From: Darksidea phi
Taxonomy: Eukaryota; Ascomycota; Dothideomycetes; Pleosporales; Lentitheciaceae
Length of the DNA: 64,000 bases
Direction: 5' to 3'
Assembly (NCBI GenBank): GCA_030770425.1
Contig: JASJFT010000093.1
Coordinates: 107,973-171,972, forward strand
Shown: positions 11,176-21,571 of the stretch, in pieces
Position numbering within the stretch: the stretch's first letter is position 1
How the letters are laid out: each line of letters opens with the position of its first letter
The notes under the pieces: generated by a model
What the model was told of the DNA's origin: nothing
The model's input: only the letters and a program-made list of their open reading frames with translations
The model's database searches: none
Translations under genes and position numbers: made by a program

Positions 11176-12168
11176 GTGGGTACTTCGTCGTCGCTCATGT
11201 GCTGGGTCCGCACTTCGCTCGTTAGCCTATGGATTAGATGGACTAGAAGGAATACCGAATATCGGCTTGTACCAAACAACATAAGTGGCATTGATCACAA
11301 CGTGCAATCTTGCAAATATATTGCGGTCACACCCGGTCGCGCCGTCGTCAAGGGCGACGTCGCGATCAAACTTCCGGACTCGATGAGTTTCGAAGAAGGC
11401 TCTACGCTTGGGGTTGCAGTAGCCACTACTGGACTCGGTCTTTACCAAAAGCTGGGTCTAGCGTTGCCTGATCAACCAATAAAGGAGCCGGACTGGGTTT
11501 TCATTCATGGCGGCTCAACCGCTATGGGAACGTTTGCCATTTAGATGGCTAAATTGTAGGATTGTCAACGATTGCCACAACAACCGTCCTAGAGTACTGG
11601 CTCACCGCCGGTCTTGAAGGTCCGGATACAAGGTCGTTTCTACAAGCTCGCCCCGCAACTTTGACTTGGTTAAGGCTTATGGAGCTGATGCTGTCTTCGA
11701 CTACAACTCGCCAGCATGCGCTGCCGATATTCGCAAACAGACGGACAACAAACTCTCCTACGCGTTCGACATAATGTCAGGTCACGGGCCCGCCTCGGCA
11801 AAGCTCTGCGCAGATGCTCTTTCAACTGACAGCGCCACTAAGCAGCCCCTGCACAACCCTCTGCTCTCGGCATTAGAAGATTTTCCCGTAGCGATGTTAA
11901 AAATACATTCACGCTCGCCTATACCTTCACTGGAGAGGCTATGAGGGCAGACACATTCATCTTCCCCCCTCAACCGAGGACTTTGTATATAGCAACAAGT
12001 TTGTCAAGATTCGTTGAGAAGCTGCTTGAGCAGAACAAGATCAAGATGCACCCCATTGAGCTAAAGACGGACGACTGGCAAGGAGTGCTAGCGGGAGTAG
12101 ATGAACTGAGGCCGGGCAAAGTCAGCGGAAAGAACTTGGTCATCAGAATTTCAGAAAGTGCTTCGTAG
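11176..12168 (+). pseudogene. Zinc-type alcohol dehydrogenase / trans-enoyl reductase (ToxD-like), broken
   Basis: Blocks in order match the fungal medium-chain dehydrogenase/enoyl-reductase family. GRAVVKGDVAIKLPDSMSFE and a TTGLGLYQKLGLAL segment come first. A VFIHGGSTAMGTFAI nucleotide-binding loop is interrupted by TAG (11542-11544). After a frame shift come VKAYGADAVFDYNSPACAAD and YAFDIMSG, and then at about 12003-12150 the C-terminal KLLEQNKIKMHPIELKTD and GVLAGVDELRPGKVSGK. At least two stops and two frame changes separate the blocks. The expected N-terminal GroES-like part is poorly preserved. Members often serve secondary-metabolite pathways, but no polyketide synthase gene is present in this window. 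It is non-functional as read. Confidence 0.8.
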
Positions 12169-12917
12169 ACAAGACTGCAAGGGGGCGAATACAGACCGTT
12201 CTATTGGGTGTAACCCGCAGCGCGCTAGTCTAGGGAATTACTTTAATCTAGTGCCTCCAACCTCCACTGCAGCGAATAGCGACTGTTTTAATAACAAAGA
12301 CCCTCGATTCGGTAGTACCCGGACGATCCGAGTTCAGCCTTCACGTAGGCATGCCAGCACATGGCCGAGTCTGGTTTCCGCATGATCACATGGATGGCTC
12401 GTGATTTGGTAATGTGGCGAGAGCGAGTCCAGCAGTACCACGTTGCCGTCTCAACTATAGTTCTATACCTCGAAAGCTCACGCCTCCTCTTTTCCTCCCA
12501 CCTGTTCCGCTTCCTGCCCATCCAATTCTTTGCGTCCTCAAAACACCAGAACCGTTGCGCTGAAAAAGTGACAGCCCCGCCGCCTTCCGCCTGCCCCTCG
12601 CTTGTGGCGTCCGTTATCGGCTTACCGGCGTTAGCGCAATACCTAGTGCGGAGCTTCATCACGTCACAAGGCCTTGTATCTTACCACCGACAACGCGCTC
12701 AGCCTTCAACGGGAGGCTGGACGCTTCACGCGGCACTGCCAAAGCTCCTCTTCTCTTCTCTTTAAATATACGAATCTTCACACGCTCCTGGTTGAGCAGA
12801 GTTTTGGTTGTTTGGAGCTTGATACCCCACTTTGTCTCTGGAGCTCGAGCTTCGGTCTGAACTTGCGACTCACCGCTCCGGCTCCCCGCCGACGAACAAC
12901 TTCGCTCTCGTCTCACA
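12169..12917. other. Intergenic, yippee promoter region
   Basis: About 750 bases upstream of the yippee-like gene, pyrimidine-rich towards its start, as expected for a fungal leader. Overlapping open frames on both strands lack motifs and are not called. Confidence 0.35.
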
Positions 12918-13619
12918 ATGTCTCCAACCAGCAGCAGTCCTACTACGCCCTTCCCTCTCTACCTCCTCTCCAGCATTCCTTTCCGCCGACGCCGCAGCTC
13001 CGCCATCTCCGCGTCCACCAACTCCACAACGCCCTCGCCGTCGTCTTCGCCGCCTACGCTTCCAACCTCTTTCCTCAGCTCAAAGTCGAACTCACACCTG
13101 CGCTGCTCGAAATGTCTCACCGACCTCATCCCCACAGCCTCCATCATAAGCAAGGGATTCACGGGTAGACACGGCCGCGCATACCTGGTCGCCCCACCTA
13201 CGGCCTCTACGCTATATACTCCTACCCTCCCACCTTCTGAGCTCGGCAACGGCGACCTCCCGAACACGCACACGCACAAGCCCGTTCCGCGCCAGCTAGT
13301 CACCGGCGCACATACCGTATCTGACATCTCGTGCCGTAACTGCGGGAGCGTGTTGGGATGGAAATATGTTCAGGCAGACGAAGAAAGCCAGCGATATAAA
13401 GTGGGCAAGTTCATCCTGGAAACGAAGAGAGTTGTGCGTGCAACGGGATGGGAGGTTGAAGAGGACGACGTAAAGAAGGATCAGGTCAACCCGCTGGACG
13501 ATGAGCTCGAGTTTGACAGCCAGGACGAAGACGAGTGTGAGGATCTATTTTCAGGCATATGGAGTCCGCAGCTTGCGAAGCGGAGACGCAAGAACAAGAC
13601 TTGGGGACGCGACGACTAA
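12918..13619 (+). CDS. Yippee/Mis18-type zinc-binding protein
   Basis: Single exon, 233 residues. A Ser/Thr/Pro-rich N-terminus (about 1-57) precedes a zinc-binding fold with CxxC pairs at C63/C66 and C139/C142. The second pair sits in DISCRNCGSVLGWKYVQA, followed by YKVGKFILETKRV, the hallmark end of the yippee domain. Between the pairs, SKGFTGRHGRAYLV matches the family's F-x-G-x-x-G-x-A segment. The tail is acidic and ends in basic residues. Yippee proteins form a beta-tent fold related to Mis18 and cereblon, and the exact function in filamentous fungi is not established. The low-complexity N-terminus and linker make it longer than animal yippee (about 120 residues). It converges on REV1. 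Confidence 0.88.
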   Translation: MSPTSSSPTTPFPLYLLSSIPFRRRRSSAISASTNSTTPSPSSSPPTLPTSFLSSKSNSHLRCSKCLTDLIPTASIISKGFTGRHGRAYLVAPPTASTLYTPTLPPSELGNGDLPNTHTHKPVPRQLVTGAHTVSDISCRNCGSVLGWKYVQADEESQRYKVGKFILETKRVVRATGWEVEEDDVKKDQVNPLDDELEFDSQDEDECEDLFSGIWSPQLAKRRRKNKTWGRDD

Positions 13620-13982
13620 TACCGGTGCTTATGCATTTCAACATATGAGCCTTGTTTTAACTTTTGATCTTTTGGCGCATTGGATATATGGAAACAGGCG
13701 TTCGGATACACGATACCCTCAACACAGCAGCATGCTCATCACATTACGAATACCTACATACAGATACCCTCGAATCCAGACCACCACTACGCAAAGGCAT
13801 GGGGATAGGCGCAACAGGCTGGATTTCGTTCCATCATAAGTCCATAGGGCACATAATACTAATACAAACACACTTTCCTTCAGGTCAAAAAACGCCTTGT
13901 TGAAGGAGTAACATGGTATCACCTTTCGAGGGAGCAACCGCCGACATCTTTGCAACGTGACCATATCACGAAATGCCATAGC
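13620..13982. other. Convergent 3' intergenic region
   Basis: About 360 bases between the stop codons of the yippee-like gene and REV1. It presumably carries both 3' ends. No separate gene is seen. Confidence 0.5.
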
Positions 13983-16900
13983 TCAATTGAAAGCGAGCGG
14001 GCCGAGTCCTCTCTCCTTAGCCGCATTCTGCACACCATTTTTAATCCTTTCAATAGCCTCCACCCACTTCTCCCGTTCGAACTCATCGTCGTCATCAGCA
14101 ACCTCATTAACAACAAAGTCTAACCACTTCACAATACCCACAGTTTTGCTCATATCCCTCTCTTCCCTGACCACTCTCGCCAAATACTTGACCAGCGCAG
14201 CGACATCCTCTTCATACGGCCCTTCTTCACTAAACTCTCCGATCCACTCTTTCGTCGCAAGCCGCAGATCCTGCGCTGCCGACAGTCTCTGCATGGTGAA
14301 TGTTGGCTTGGGCGCTCTGGGTACTTTGATACGTTGTGCGGGTTCGGAAGCCTGCGCTGGAGGCGGTAGTGCTGCTTTGCATGTCGTTTGGACCTGCAGA
14401 CGAGAGGCTTGGAGTTTATTGCGCTTGTGCTCTTCGATGACTTCCTTGCGGATGTCTTTAGGAAGGGCAGATAGAAAATCAGAGTCTAGGCCATCGACAA
14501 TGGACGTCGTGTTGGCTGCCTCGGGGTTAAGGGGAGTCGGTTCAACGGCGGCGGGTTCTGCAGCACTGAGGTCTGCGGACCCTTCTCTACTGTCTCGCGC
14601 AGGATTCTTGAGCGAGATGAAGTTTGCTTGCATGAGTGTCTTGCCGCTCTTGTCTTTCGCGCCAGCTAGTGCCGCTGCAGCTAACATGGCTGATCTCGGT
14701 GGGCGACCACGACCGCGTTTGACAGGCGGGGCAATGGGCCTTTTAGCAGGTATACCAATGATTCGATTCTTGTGGGGTGATTGGGGAAGGATGGTTTGGT
14801 CCATGTGTTTGGGCCGATCAGAAGGAGACCGTGGTGTTGCCCCAGCGGCGTACTGAGAGAGAACCTCAGCGCGGACGTCTGGTGGGAGTGCAGCGAGTAT
14901 CTCCGGATCTAGCTGAGAGCGTGCGGGGAGAGCTGTAAGAGGGAAGGATACGTGTTCTCCGGGAGAGGACTCGTTGTTCTCGTAACGAGCATTGCGCGCC
15001 GCTGGTGTGGGAGAAGTTTGGCGAGCTTGCCGGAGAAGCTTCGAGCGAATGTCTTCTGGCAGTTCGGCGAGAACTTTGGGGTCGACTTGTGAGGGCATGA
15101 TGAACTGCGTCCCTAGCATGTTCAGAGGCCGCCTTGACGGGGTAGAATGGTTGAGCGCAGCAGGGCCAAATGAGATATGCTCATCCTCTGCTGCTGCTTT
15201 AGGCTTTCTAGGCGTCTCTGGATCATCCTGGATGGGGTCTGCTTCGACCGATTCTTTGGCTTTGCTCACGTTCTTCGGCGCGGCATTGTTGACCTTGAAT
15301 TGCAGCCGGCGTTGAGAACTCTCAAGACTTCCATCTATAGAACTCTTCATAGGTTCCAACTTGGTCATCTGTACACCGATGCCTCGCAACTCACCTGGCG
15401 AGAAGCCAAAGCCCTTGAGAATGCTTAGCGCCTCTCTCACCAGAACCTCCTTGTTGTTAGTCGCCACTCCAAGCACTAGACTCTTGTTGTAGGTATCGCA
15501 CTTTCCGTGACCAAGGTGTTTTGGTGGATCCAGCGGGGCATCAGGCGAGCGTCGCATAATCTTCATGGTGAACTGCTTGCCTTTGACCTTCTCCTTCAAC
15601 AAGCGTTTCTGCAGCTCGCCACATAGGCTTGAGATGAACTCGTCGGCTTGCTCTTGGTTCTCGAAGCGCACACCCCAGTTCACCTCAGCCGAGACAGACT
15701 TGCGGATGACCTGCTCGCCCACTTCCTGCCTATCTATACCGCGCGAGTACTCCCAGAGCTTCTCTCCAGTTTTCGGGCCTAGCGTTTGCACGAGCCTCTC
15801 TTTCGAGAACTCGCGGATGTCTTTCACGTATTTGATGCCAATCTCCTCAAGCTTGCCACCAATCGACCACGCGACACCCGGAAGATCTTGAACCTGCAAT
15901 TGCCCTATAAAGTCAAGCACCTCTTCAGGCTTGATTTGATACTGGCCTGCAGGCTTCGCCTTTCTCAAGGCTACCTTAGCTAAGAGGATATTGCTGCCGA
16001 TGCCAACCGATACATTGCAGTCTGTCTTTATCTTGACTTCATCCCGCAACGATTGTGCGACCTCGTCTGCTTTGGCCTGCTCACGGTAGATGCTTCCTTC
16101 AGACATCTTCTTACCGTCGCTGCCACCAGAGGCGATGCACAAGTTGGACACATCAACAAGCGCTTCATCGATGCTCACACTTTGCACGCGACCTCCAGTT
16201 GCTAAAATGGCATCGTAGAATGCCCGACTTGTCTCTTCGTAGGCAGGAAAGTCGTACGGTAGTATTTTCAACTCGGGACACAGTTCCTGGGCACGCTTCA
16301 TCCACATGCCGTTCTTCACGCCGAATTTTCTTGCGGGATAATTACAGCTCGCAATTTCAGATCCACTGCCGTTACCATGAGCAACAACGGCTGGCTTGTC
16401 CTTGAACTGCGGATATTTCTTGAGGCTCACCGCTGCGAAGAAGCTGTCGAAGTCGACATGAAGGACGTACCGCCTCGCCCCAGGTGGCCTCTTCTGTTTC
16501 GCTATTTGCGACGAGCTTTTCTCATTGGCGAGGGCTTGTAGTTGGCATTTCAGGTCAGCCTTCCACGTTGATAGATGATGTAGACGGGATTCGCGGTAGT
16601 ATTGTTCGAGAAAATTTGGATCGACCACGGTAGATTTGCGGATCTTGGGGTCTCGAAGTAGAATAGCGTTGTGCTCTTCAGCTGTGAGAGCTCTCTTTGT
16701 TTGAGGGAGGGCTTGCTCTTGTAGGGGCGCATGCTCCAGCTGTTTTCCATCAACGGTTCGCTGTGGGTGTGCGAGGTCATTATCGGGGATCGGTTCAGCG
16801 TAAAGATCGTCAATCTGGCCTTCCGTGCTATCGTTCGTGGGTACGAGACTGCCTTCATCAGGTTGAGGACCGAGAGGAGGACTGGTCTTTGGGGGCGTAA

Positions 16901-17714
16901 CAAGCTCGTCGGCACTTGAAGTAGCACTCTGCCCTACTTCGCGTTGAACATGACTAAAGGAAAGTGGCTGGGGCTGGTGTGATGGCGGTAACCGTTCGAT
17001 TTCATCATCGGGGGTGGGCAATCTTTGCTGGGAGAAGCGCGAACGCATCGAAACACTTGGGGTAGGTGGGACCGTAGGGTCCCCAAGCTGACTGCTTCTA
17101 AGCCGGCCGGTGTACCAACTCGTATCAGTCTGGTCGCGATAACCCTTGGCTTTGTTGTTCACTTGGCTCATAATTTTGCCGCTGTCGAAACCCAGCACCT
17201 TTTGCTTTTCACCTTCATCGACGACGCGATATTCGTTCCATGGCAACAGCTTCCCGGCTTGTATGCTGTCGACGACCCACGCCGGCTTCACTATGCGATA
17301 TTTGCGGAATTCCACGACCTTCTTTGGAGTGAGGTTGCTGGCGATGATATGTGTCACAGTGGTCTTCCCGTCGAGGTACTGCATAAACCCACCGCCATGC
17401 TGGACGATGAGCGTGTGCAGATCGTTCAGCGAGGGTTGCGTGTAGCCATTCACATGCGCCACAATGCCCTTGAATATCTGCGGCTTGTCGGCAGATTGCA
17501 ATCGGATGTCGGCGTCCAGATTTTGAAGTTTTATCTTCTTCCGTCGGAAGTAGTCGCCAAAGCCGCCGAATTTGGATCCCGCATACTCGTCGCCATCCTC
17601 GTCCTCAAAGGTGTGGGCCGCGATGCGCTTCCGCACCGAGTCAGAGTTGCTCTCGAGGCGCGAGCCCATGGTAGGTGCTAAACGGCGTGTGCTGGCTGGG
17701 CGGGTCGAGGGCAT
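13983..17714 (-). CDS. REV1: DNA repair protein REV1 (Y-family polymerase, deoxycytidyl transferase)
   Basis: Single exon, 1243 residues from the ATG at 17714. A second in-frame ATG at residue 16 is an alternative start. REV1 inserts dCMP opposite abasic sites and scaffolds translesion polymerases. A BRCT domain spans about residues 75-165 (FKGIVAHVNG, THIIASNLTP, IVKPAWVVDSI). The catalytic palm begins YVLHVDFDSFFAAV, with the metal-binding DFD at 421-423 and SIDEA at 514-518, and the polymerase core and little finger follow to about 800. The C-terminal half has three ubiquitin-binding-motif-like segments: VDPKVLAELPEDIRSKLL, LDPEILAALPPDVRAEVL and LDSDFLSALPKDIRKEVI. The last ~100 residues fit the helical domain that binds other polymerases. 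It is divergent from the FKBP gene. Confidence 0.95.
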   Translation of the reverse strand: MPSTRPASTRRLAPTMGSRLESNSDSVRKRIAAHTFEDEDGDEYAGSKFGGFGDYFRRKKIKLQNLDADIRLQSADKPQIFKGIVAHVNGYTQPSLNDLHTLIVQHGGGFMQYLDGKTTVTHIIASNLTPKKVVEFRKYRIVKPAWVVDSIQAGKLLPWNEYRVVDEGEKQKVLGFDSGKIMSQVNNKAKGYRDQTDTSWYTGRLRSSQLGDPTVPPTPSVSMRSRFSQQRLPTPDDEIERLPPSHQPQPLSFSHVQREVGQSATSSADELVTPPKTSPPLGPQPDEGSLVPTNDSTEGQIDDLYAEPIPDNDLAHPQRTVDGKQLEHAPLQEQALPQTKRALTAEEHNAILLRDPKIRKSTVVDPNFLEQYYRESRLHHLSTWKADLKCQLQALANEKSSSQIAKQKRPPGARRYVLHVDFDSFFAAVSLKKYPQFKDKPAVVAHGNGSGSEIASCNYPARKFGVKNGMWMKRAQELCPELKILPYDFPAYEETSRAFYDAILATGGRVQSVSIDEALVDVSNLCIASGGSDGKKMSEGSIYREQAKADEVAQSLRDEVKIKTDCNVSVGIGSNILLAKVALRKAKPAGQYQIKPEEVLDFIGQLQVQDLPGVAWSIGGKLEEIGIKYVKDIREFSKERLVQTLGPKTGEKLWEYSRGIDRQEVGEQVIRKSVSAEVNWGVRFENQEQADEFISSLCGELQKRLLKEKVKGKQFTMKIMRRSPDAPLDPPKHLGHGKCDTYNKSLVLGVATNNKEVLVREALSILKGFGFSPGELRGIGVQMTKLEPMKSSIDGSLESSQRRLQFKVNNAAPKNVSKAKESVEADPIQDDPETPRKPKAAAEDEHISFGPAALNHSTPSRRPLNMLGTQFIMPSQVDPKVLAELPEDIRSKLLRQARQTSPTPAARNARYENNESSPGEHVSFPLTALPARSQLDPEILAALPPDVRAEVLSQYAAGATPRSPSDRPKHMDQTILPQSPHKNRIIGIPAKRPIAPPVKRGRGRPPRSAMLAAAALAGAKDKSGKTLMQANFISLKNPARDSREGSADLSAAEPAAVEPTPLNPEAANTTSIVDGLDSDFLSALPKDIRKEVIEEHKRNKLQASRLQVQTTCKAALPPPAQASEPAQRIKVPRAPKPTFTMQRLSAAQDLRLATKEWIGEFSEEGPYEEDVAALVKYLARVVREERDMSKTVGIVKWLDFVVNEVADDDDEFEREKWVEAIERIKNGVQNAAKERGLGPLAFN

Positions 17715-18087
17715 TCATCGGTGTCGGCATCATGAAGCGTGGGCGATGGGAGGCGGCAGCATGTTGCGGATGGATGCTCGAGGTTGAGTGAGGCACGTCG
17801 CGTCCGTGTGGCGTCACTCGCGTCGACTGGGGCGTGTTCGTCCCACTCTTCTGCCGCTAGGTGGGCGGTGAGCAGTGGGCCCATGCGCGAAATCTTGGCA
17901 TGGCAGGATCTGAACTTTTTGTACCTCGACCAGTAGCCGACCAAGATTTTTTCCTTCCTAGACCTCGACAAGCTCAAAAATTCCGACTCGAGCTGCGTGT
18001 ACTCTTTTTTGCTCGGTAACGATTGCGCAGAGCTTTTTTAGCTTCTGATACACATTTCCCGAACTCGACTTCCTACAGTTTTTCGAA
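17715..18087. promoter_or_regulatory. Shared divergent promoter, REV1 / FKBP
   Basis: 373 bases separate the REV1 start (minus) from the FKBP start (plus). It is the only space for both promoters. A T-rich tract near 17945-18040 precedes the FKBP start. No specific factor site is claimed. Confidence 0.5.
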
Positions 18088-19831
18088 ATGGCCAATATTA
18101 TCCCGGCTGGCGTCTACGGACTGCGCGTCCCTGCTCGTGGAGGCCCCATTCCTGCCTCCGTCGACCCCGCTGTTGCCGTGAGTATCTTCCAGTCGCGCTG
18201 TTGCGCTGGCGAGTGCGAAAGTTGCTTTCATATTCGAGCCGCTTTCGGATCGCCATGTTCATTCCAGCTAATAGCTCTAGTTCCGCATCACCATGGCCGC
18301 GATCGACCCCAGCGCCGACCCCAACACCGAGGACAGCGAGCACAAGACTCCTCGCGCCACCCTAAAGCTCCTCCGCATTCCGAGCGAGGACGATGATGAA
18401 GACGACGAGGACTGGGAAGACGAAGACGACGTCGATACGCTGAGGGCTCGGCTGCGCGAAGCCGGCGTCCTTGGTTCTGATGACGACTCGGACCTCTCTG
18501 AGGACGATGAGAGCGAGGAAGAGACGAACGGTGGACCAAGCGACCCTGCCAAGTCGAAAAAGGCTAAGCGTGAGGCTCTGGAGAAGAAGCTCAAGGAAGA
18601 TCTCGCTGCCGAAGAGATGGAACTTGATCAAATGACGAACGGTGCTAACGGTAAATCCAAAGGCAAGGAAAAGGCGATCAATGGCGACATCAGCAGCGAC
18701 AGCGAGGAGGACGACGAGGACGATGAGGGTTCTGAGGTGGAAGAGCTTGTGCTCTGCACTCTTGACCCGGAGAAGGTAAGCATGTCGTCCTGTACATTTG
18801 TGAATCCTTTTGGCTAAACCATATGAAGCACTGGCAGCAGACCCTGGAAATCACTGTTCGCGAGGGTGAGGCAGTTTATTTCGTCGCCAACGGCACTCAT
18901 GACATTTATCTCACCGGTAACTACGTCGCTATTCAGGACCCCGAGGATGATGAGAGTGAGGACGGCGATTATGGCACGGGGATGGACTACGATCTCTCCC
19001 CAGACGAGGATGAGCTCGATGAGGATCTGTCTGAGTCTGAAGACGACGAATTAGATGGTCTACCCGATCCTCGTATCGTGGAAGTCGACTCCGAGGAGGA
19101 GGAAGCTCCCAAGCTCGTCAAGGCTGACAAGAAGAGCAAAAACAAGCGCCCTGCCGAATCCGACGACGAGGAGGGCGCCACCTTGGATGAGCTCATCAGC
19201 AAGACTAAAGCTGAGGCACCTACTACGAATGGGGAGCAAAAGTTGAGCAAGAAGCAGGCGAAGAAACTGAAGAACAATGAGGGCAAGGCTGTTGCTACTG
19301 CCCAAGAACCGGCGAAGAAGCAGGGCAAGGAGAAGGCCGAAACGCCCAACAGCGACAAGAAGAAGGTGCAGTTTGCTAAAAACCTGGAGCTGGGTCCTAC
19401 TGGGTCGCCCAAGGTCGAGGAAGCAAAGGCAAAGCCCGCCAACAACCCACGAACCGTCCAGGGCGTCACCGTAGACGATAAGAAGGAGGGCAAGGGCCGC
19501 GCTGCGAAGGCGGGCGATAAGATCGAAATGCGCTACATTGGCAAACTGACAAACGGGAAACAGTTTGATGGTGAGTCGGCCTTCGTTTAGACTGTTGCAA
19601 CGCAGATAGCTAATCTTTGCGACAGCCAACAAAAAGGGAAAGCCTTTTAGCTTTAAGCTAGGTGTTGGCGAGGTCATCAAAGGCTGGGACATTGGTGTTG
19701 TTGGCATGAAGGCTGGCGGTGAACGTCGTCTCAATATCCCTGCGAAGCTCGCATACGGCAACAAGGCGATACCCGGCATTCCCGCCAACTCGGAGCTGAT
19801 CTTCGACATCAAGTGCATCTCGGTCAACTAG
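18088..19831 (+). CDS. Nucleolar FK506-binding peptidyl-prolyl isomerase (FPR3/FPR4 type)
   Basis: Four exons (18088-18177, 18281-18775, 18829-19570, 19626-19831) give 510 residues. The N-terminus, [20 protein letters not shown], is the nucleoplasmin-like start seen in FPR4-type proteins. Long acidic stretches follow, with a CTLDPEK block continued across an intron by [19 protein letters not shown] and then Lys-rich nucleolar-type segments. The C-terminal FKBP domain starts near [19 protein letters not shown] and continues [35 protein letters not shown] and [14 protein letters not shown]. This is the complete rotamase core with the active-site Trp. Such proteins isomerise proline, act as histone chaperones and sit in the nucleolus. 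All introns keep phase. Confidence 0.95.
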
Positions 19832-20632
19832 ACGGGTGCACCTGTCTTCCGACTGTCCGTACACACGCTACACTTCCCTCTTGTACAATGCCACGGACTC
19901 CACTCCTGCGCATACGGCTCGCGCAGGGATTCCACCTGCAGGGTGCCTGTGTGCTTCGCTTTTCTGTTCCTTTCGTCTAATTTCCATGCATAGCGCTATG
20001 AGATATCCCACTTGCATAATGTGTTTCTTAGGAGATTCGTGCAGGGAGGACGGATTTCTCACCGGATGCCTCCGTGTCGCGAATGCGTTTACAAGGCCCA
20101 CCTGTCTATTTGTCTGATATAGCGAGGCGATACTGCCATTATAGGCCACGATTTTGCTGAGGATGCTATTTCGAAAAGTTGAGAGTTCGTGGTGTGTTCG
20201 TGAATTTATGTAGTCAATAGATTGTCCTGAAGTATCATACTCTTATGAAGTGAGACCATCAACATCTTTCTTGGTTATGGGTAGTCGATCGGATGTTTGC
20301 CTGAGCTATTGGTGCATATTATGGTCATCTAGATGCTTCTGGATACTAAATGAGGGCTACAGCCAATCAGCGTGCGGGACGCCTCCATGGCGCGTGCACG
20401 GACCGTGCACACAAGGATTTGAGTCTCCGCTTTTAACTCCTCACCCTCCGGAATCCTCTCGCTCGCACCCGACAGCCGACCATATCAACCACCACACGTC
20501 TATAGCAAGCCACCACAGCGACCTCAGTCTTCTGACTATCATCGTATCGGTCAACGATATCTATCAACTTCTTGCACACGGCCCCTTCCCAATACCGAAC
20601 CCCACCCGACGTAATCGTGGCAATCCTGAACA
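19832..20632. promoter_or_regulatory. FKBP 3' end and antizyme promoter/leader
   Basis: About 800 bases with no supported gene. The last ~230 bases before the antizyme ATG are C/A-rich and look like a long 5' leader. An in-frame TGA at 20627-20629 directly precedes the antizyme start, fixing it as the first ATG of that frame. Confidence 0.45.
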
Positions 20633-21571
20633 ATGGCGATTACCTCTAGTAAACGAAGCAGCAGCAGTAGTAGTAGTAATCGCAGCATCCTGTCTACTGC
20701 CAATGTCCGCGCGAGCGCCTACGTAGTGAACGCCTCTACGGCTTCGCTCCAGGGCTTCCATTACTCCACTACGGGGGCTGGCGGGGCTGAGTGGTGTTCC
20801 TGAGGTGGGCTCGGTACGTTCGCCTTGGCTGGTACAAAGACTGCTATAAATGCCTATTAACGGATTGCACAGGGAATACCATCACCGCCGCCGAGTCCCC
20901 CCCTCGCCGCCCATAACAGGTCCAAGCTCTCGAGCGGACGGGCGCGCAGAGGGGGGGCTGCATACACCATAACGGAAAAGTGTGAGAGGCTTTTCTGTGA
21001 GACACTGAGCTCTGTTTTCCTTGGTGAGGGGAACTTGGTTCGTCAGGACTCACTTGTTACGGGTATGCATTATCATCAAGATCGTACCAACACCGTCGAC
21101 TATGCTCGGTTCTCGGACAGGGCCATGGACTCGCCGTCGCCGGATGCGGTGGGCATGATTCATGAGAAGAGCCTGGTCAGTGACTGGATCGAGGTCTGGG
21201 ACTATGTTGGTGGGATTAGGTTCCGTGGGTTTGTTGCGGAGAAGAAGGGTGAGAAGGCGCTTTTTGTCTTCTTCGATCAGGATGTCATCGCGGGCAAGAT
21301 CAAGGCTGGGTGAGTACCATGCGTAATTGATTTAGAGGGCTCCACGCTAACGATTGCCAGACTTGTGGCCCTGCTCGAGCTCTGCGAACTTGACTACTTC
21401 TCCTGCTCCCGCCTCATCGTCAGCATCGACCGCAACACCGATCAACGTGCCATGGAAACCCTGATCAAGGACCTAGGCTGGATCGGCTTCCAGCTCACCA
21501 CCCTCAACGACTTTACCGAAGAAGGCGACATCATTAGCGACAAGTGGTTGTTCCTAGAAATGGAGACTTAG
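20633..21571 (+). CDS. Ornithine decarboxylase antizyme (programmed +1 frameshift)
   Basis: ORF1 starts at 20633 and reads 56 codons to TGA at 20801-20803, ending ...TGG TGT TCC TGA. Skipping one T and continuing with GAG at 20802 opens ORF2. It splices at 20814-20872 and 21310-21360 and ends at 21571, giving a 275-residue product. ORF2 holds the antizyme core: TITEKCERLFCETLSSVFLG, then WIEVWDYVGGIRFRGFVAEK, ALFVFFDQDV, LVALLELCELDYFSCSRLIV and FQLTTLNDFTEEGDIISDKW. Antizyme binds ornithine decarboxylase, sends it to the proteasome and limits polyamine uptake. Shifting rises with polyamine level, giving feedback control. Without the shift only a Ser-rich 56-residue peptide is made. Start choice is set by an in-frame stop just upstream. 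Confidence 0.93.
20792..20803 (+). promoter_or_regulatory. +1 ribosomal frameshift site (UGG UGU UCC UGA)
   Basis: The ORF1 end TGG TGT TCC TGA matches the conserved antizyme shift site, in which the ribosome slips one base at UCC-U before UGA. The downstream +1 frame encodes antizyme, which supports use of the site. The known mechanism in this family is polyamine-stimulated +1 shifting at the UGA stop. Confidence 0.92.

Noticed and set aside
12959..13327. Minus-strand open frame over the yippee gene
   Set aside because: Shadow of the plus-strand coding sequence, with no motif and no codon-like pattern of its own.
16055..17681. Plus-strand open frames opposite REV1
   Set aside because: Antisense of a conserved polymerase, with no family motif.
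18987..19827. Long minus-strand open frames over the FKBP gene
   Set aside because: Ser- and Leu-rich translations are the antisense of the acidic and Lys-rich FKBP linker.
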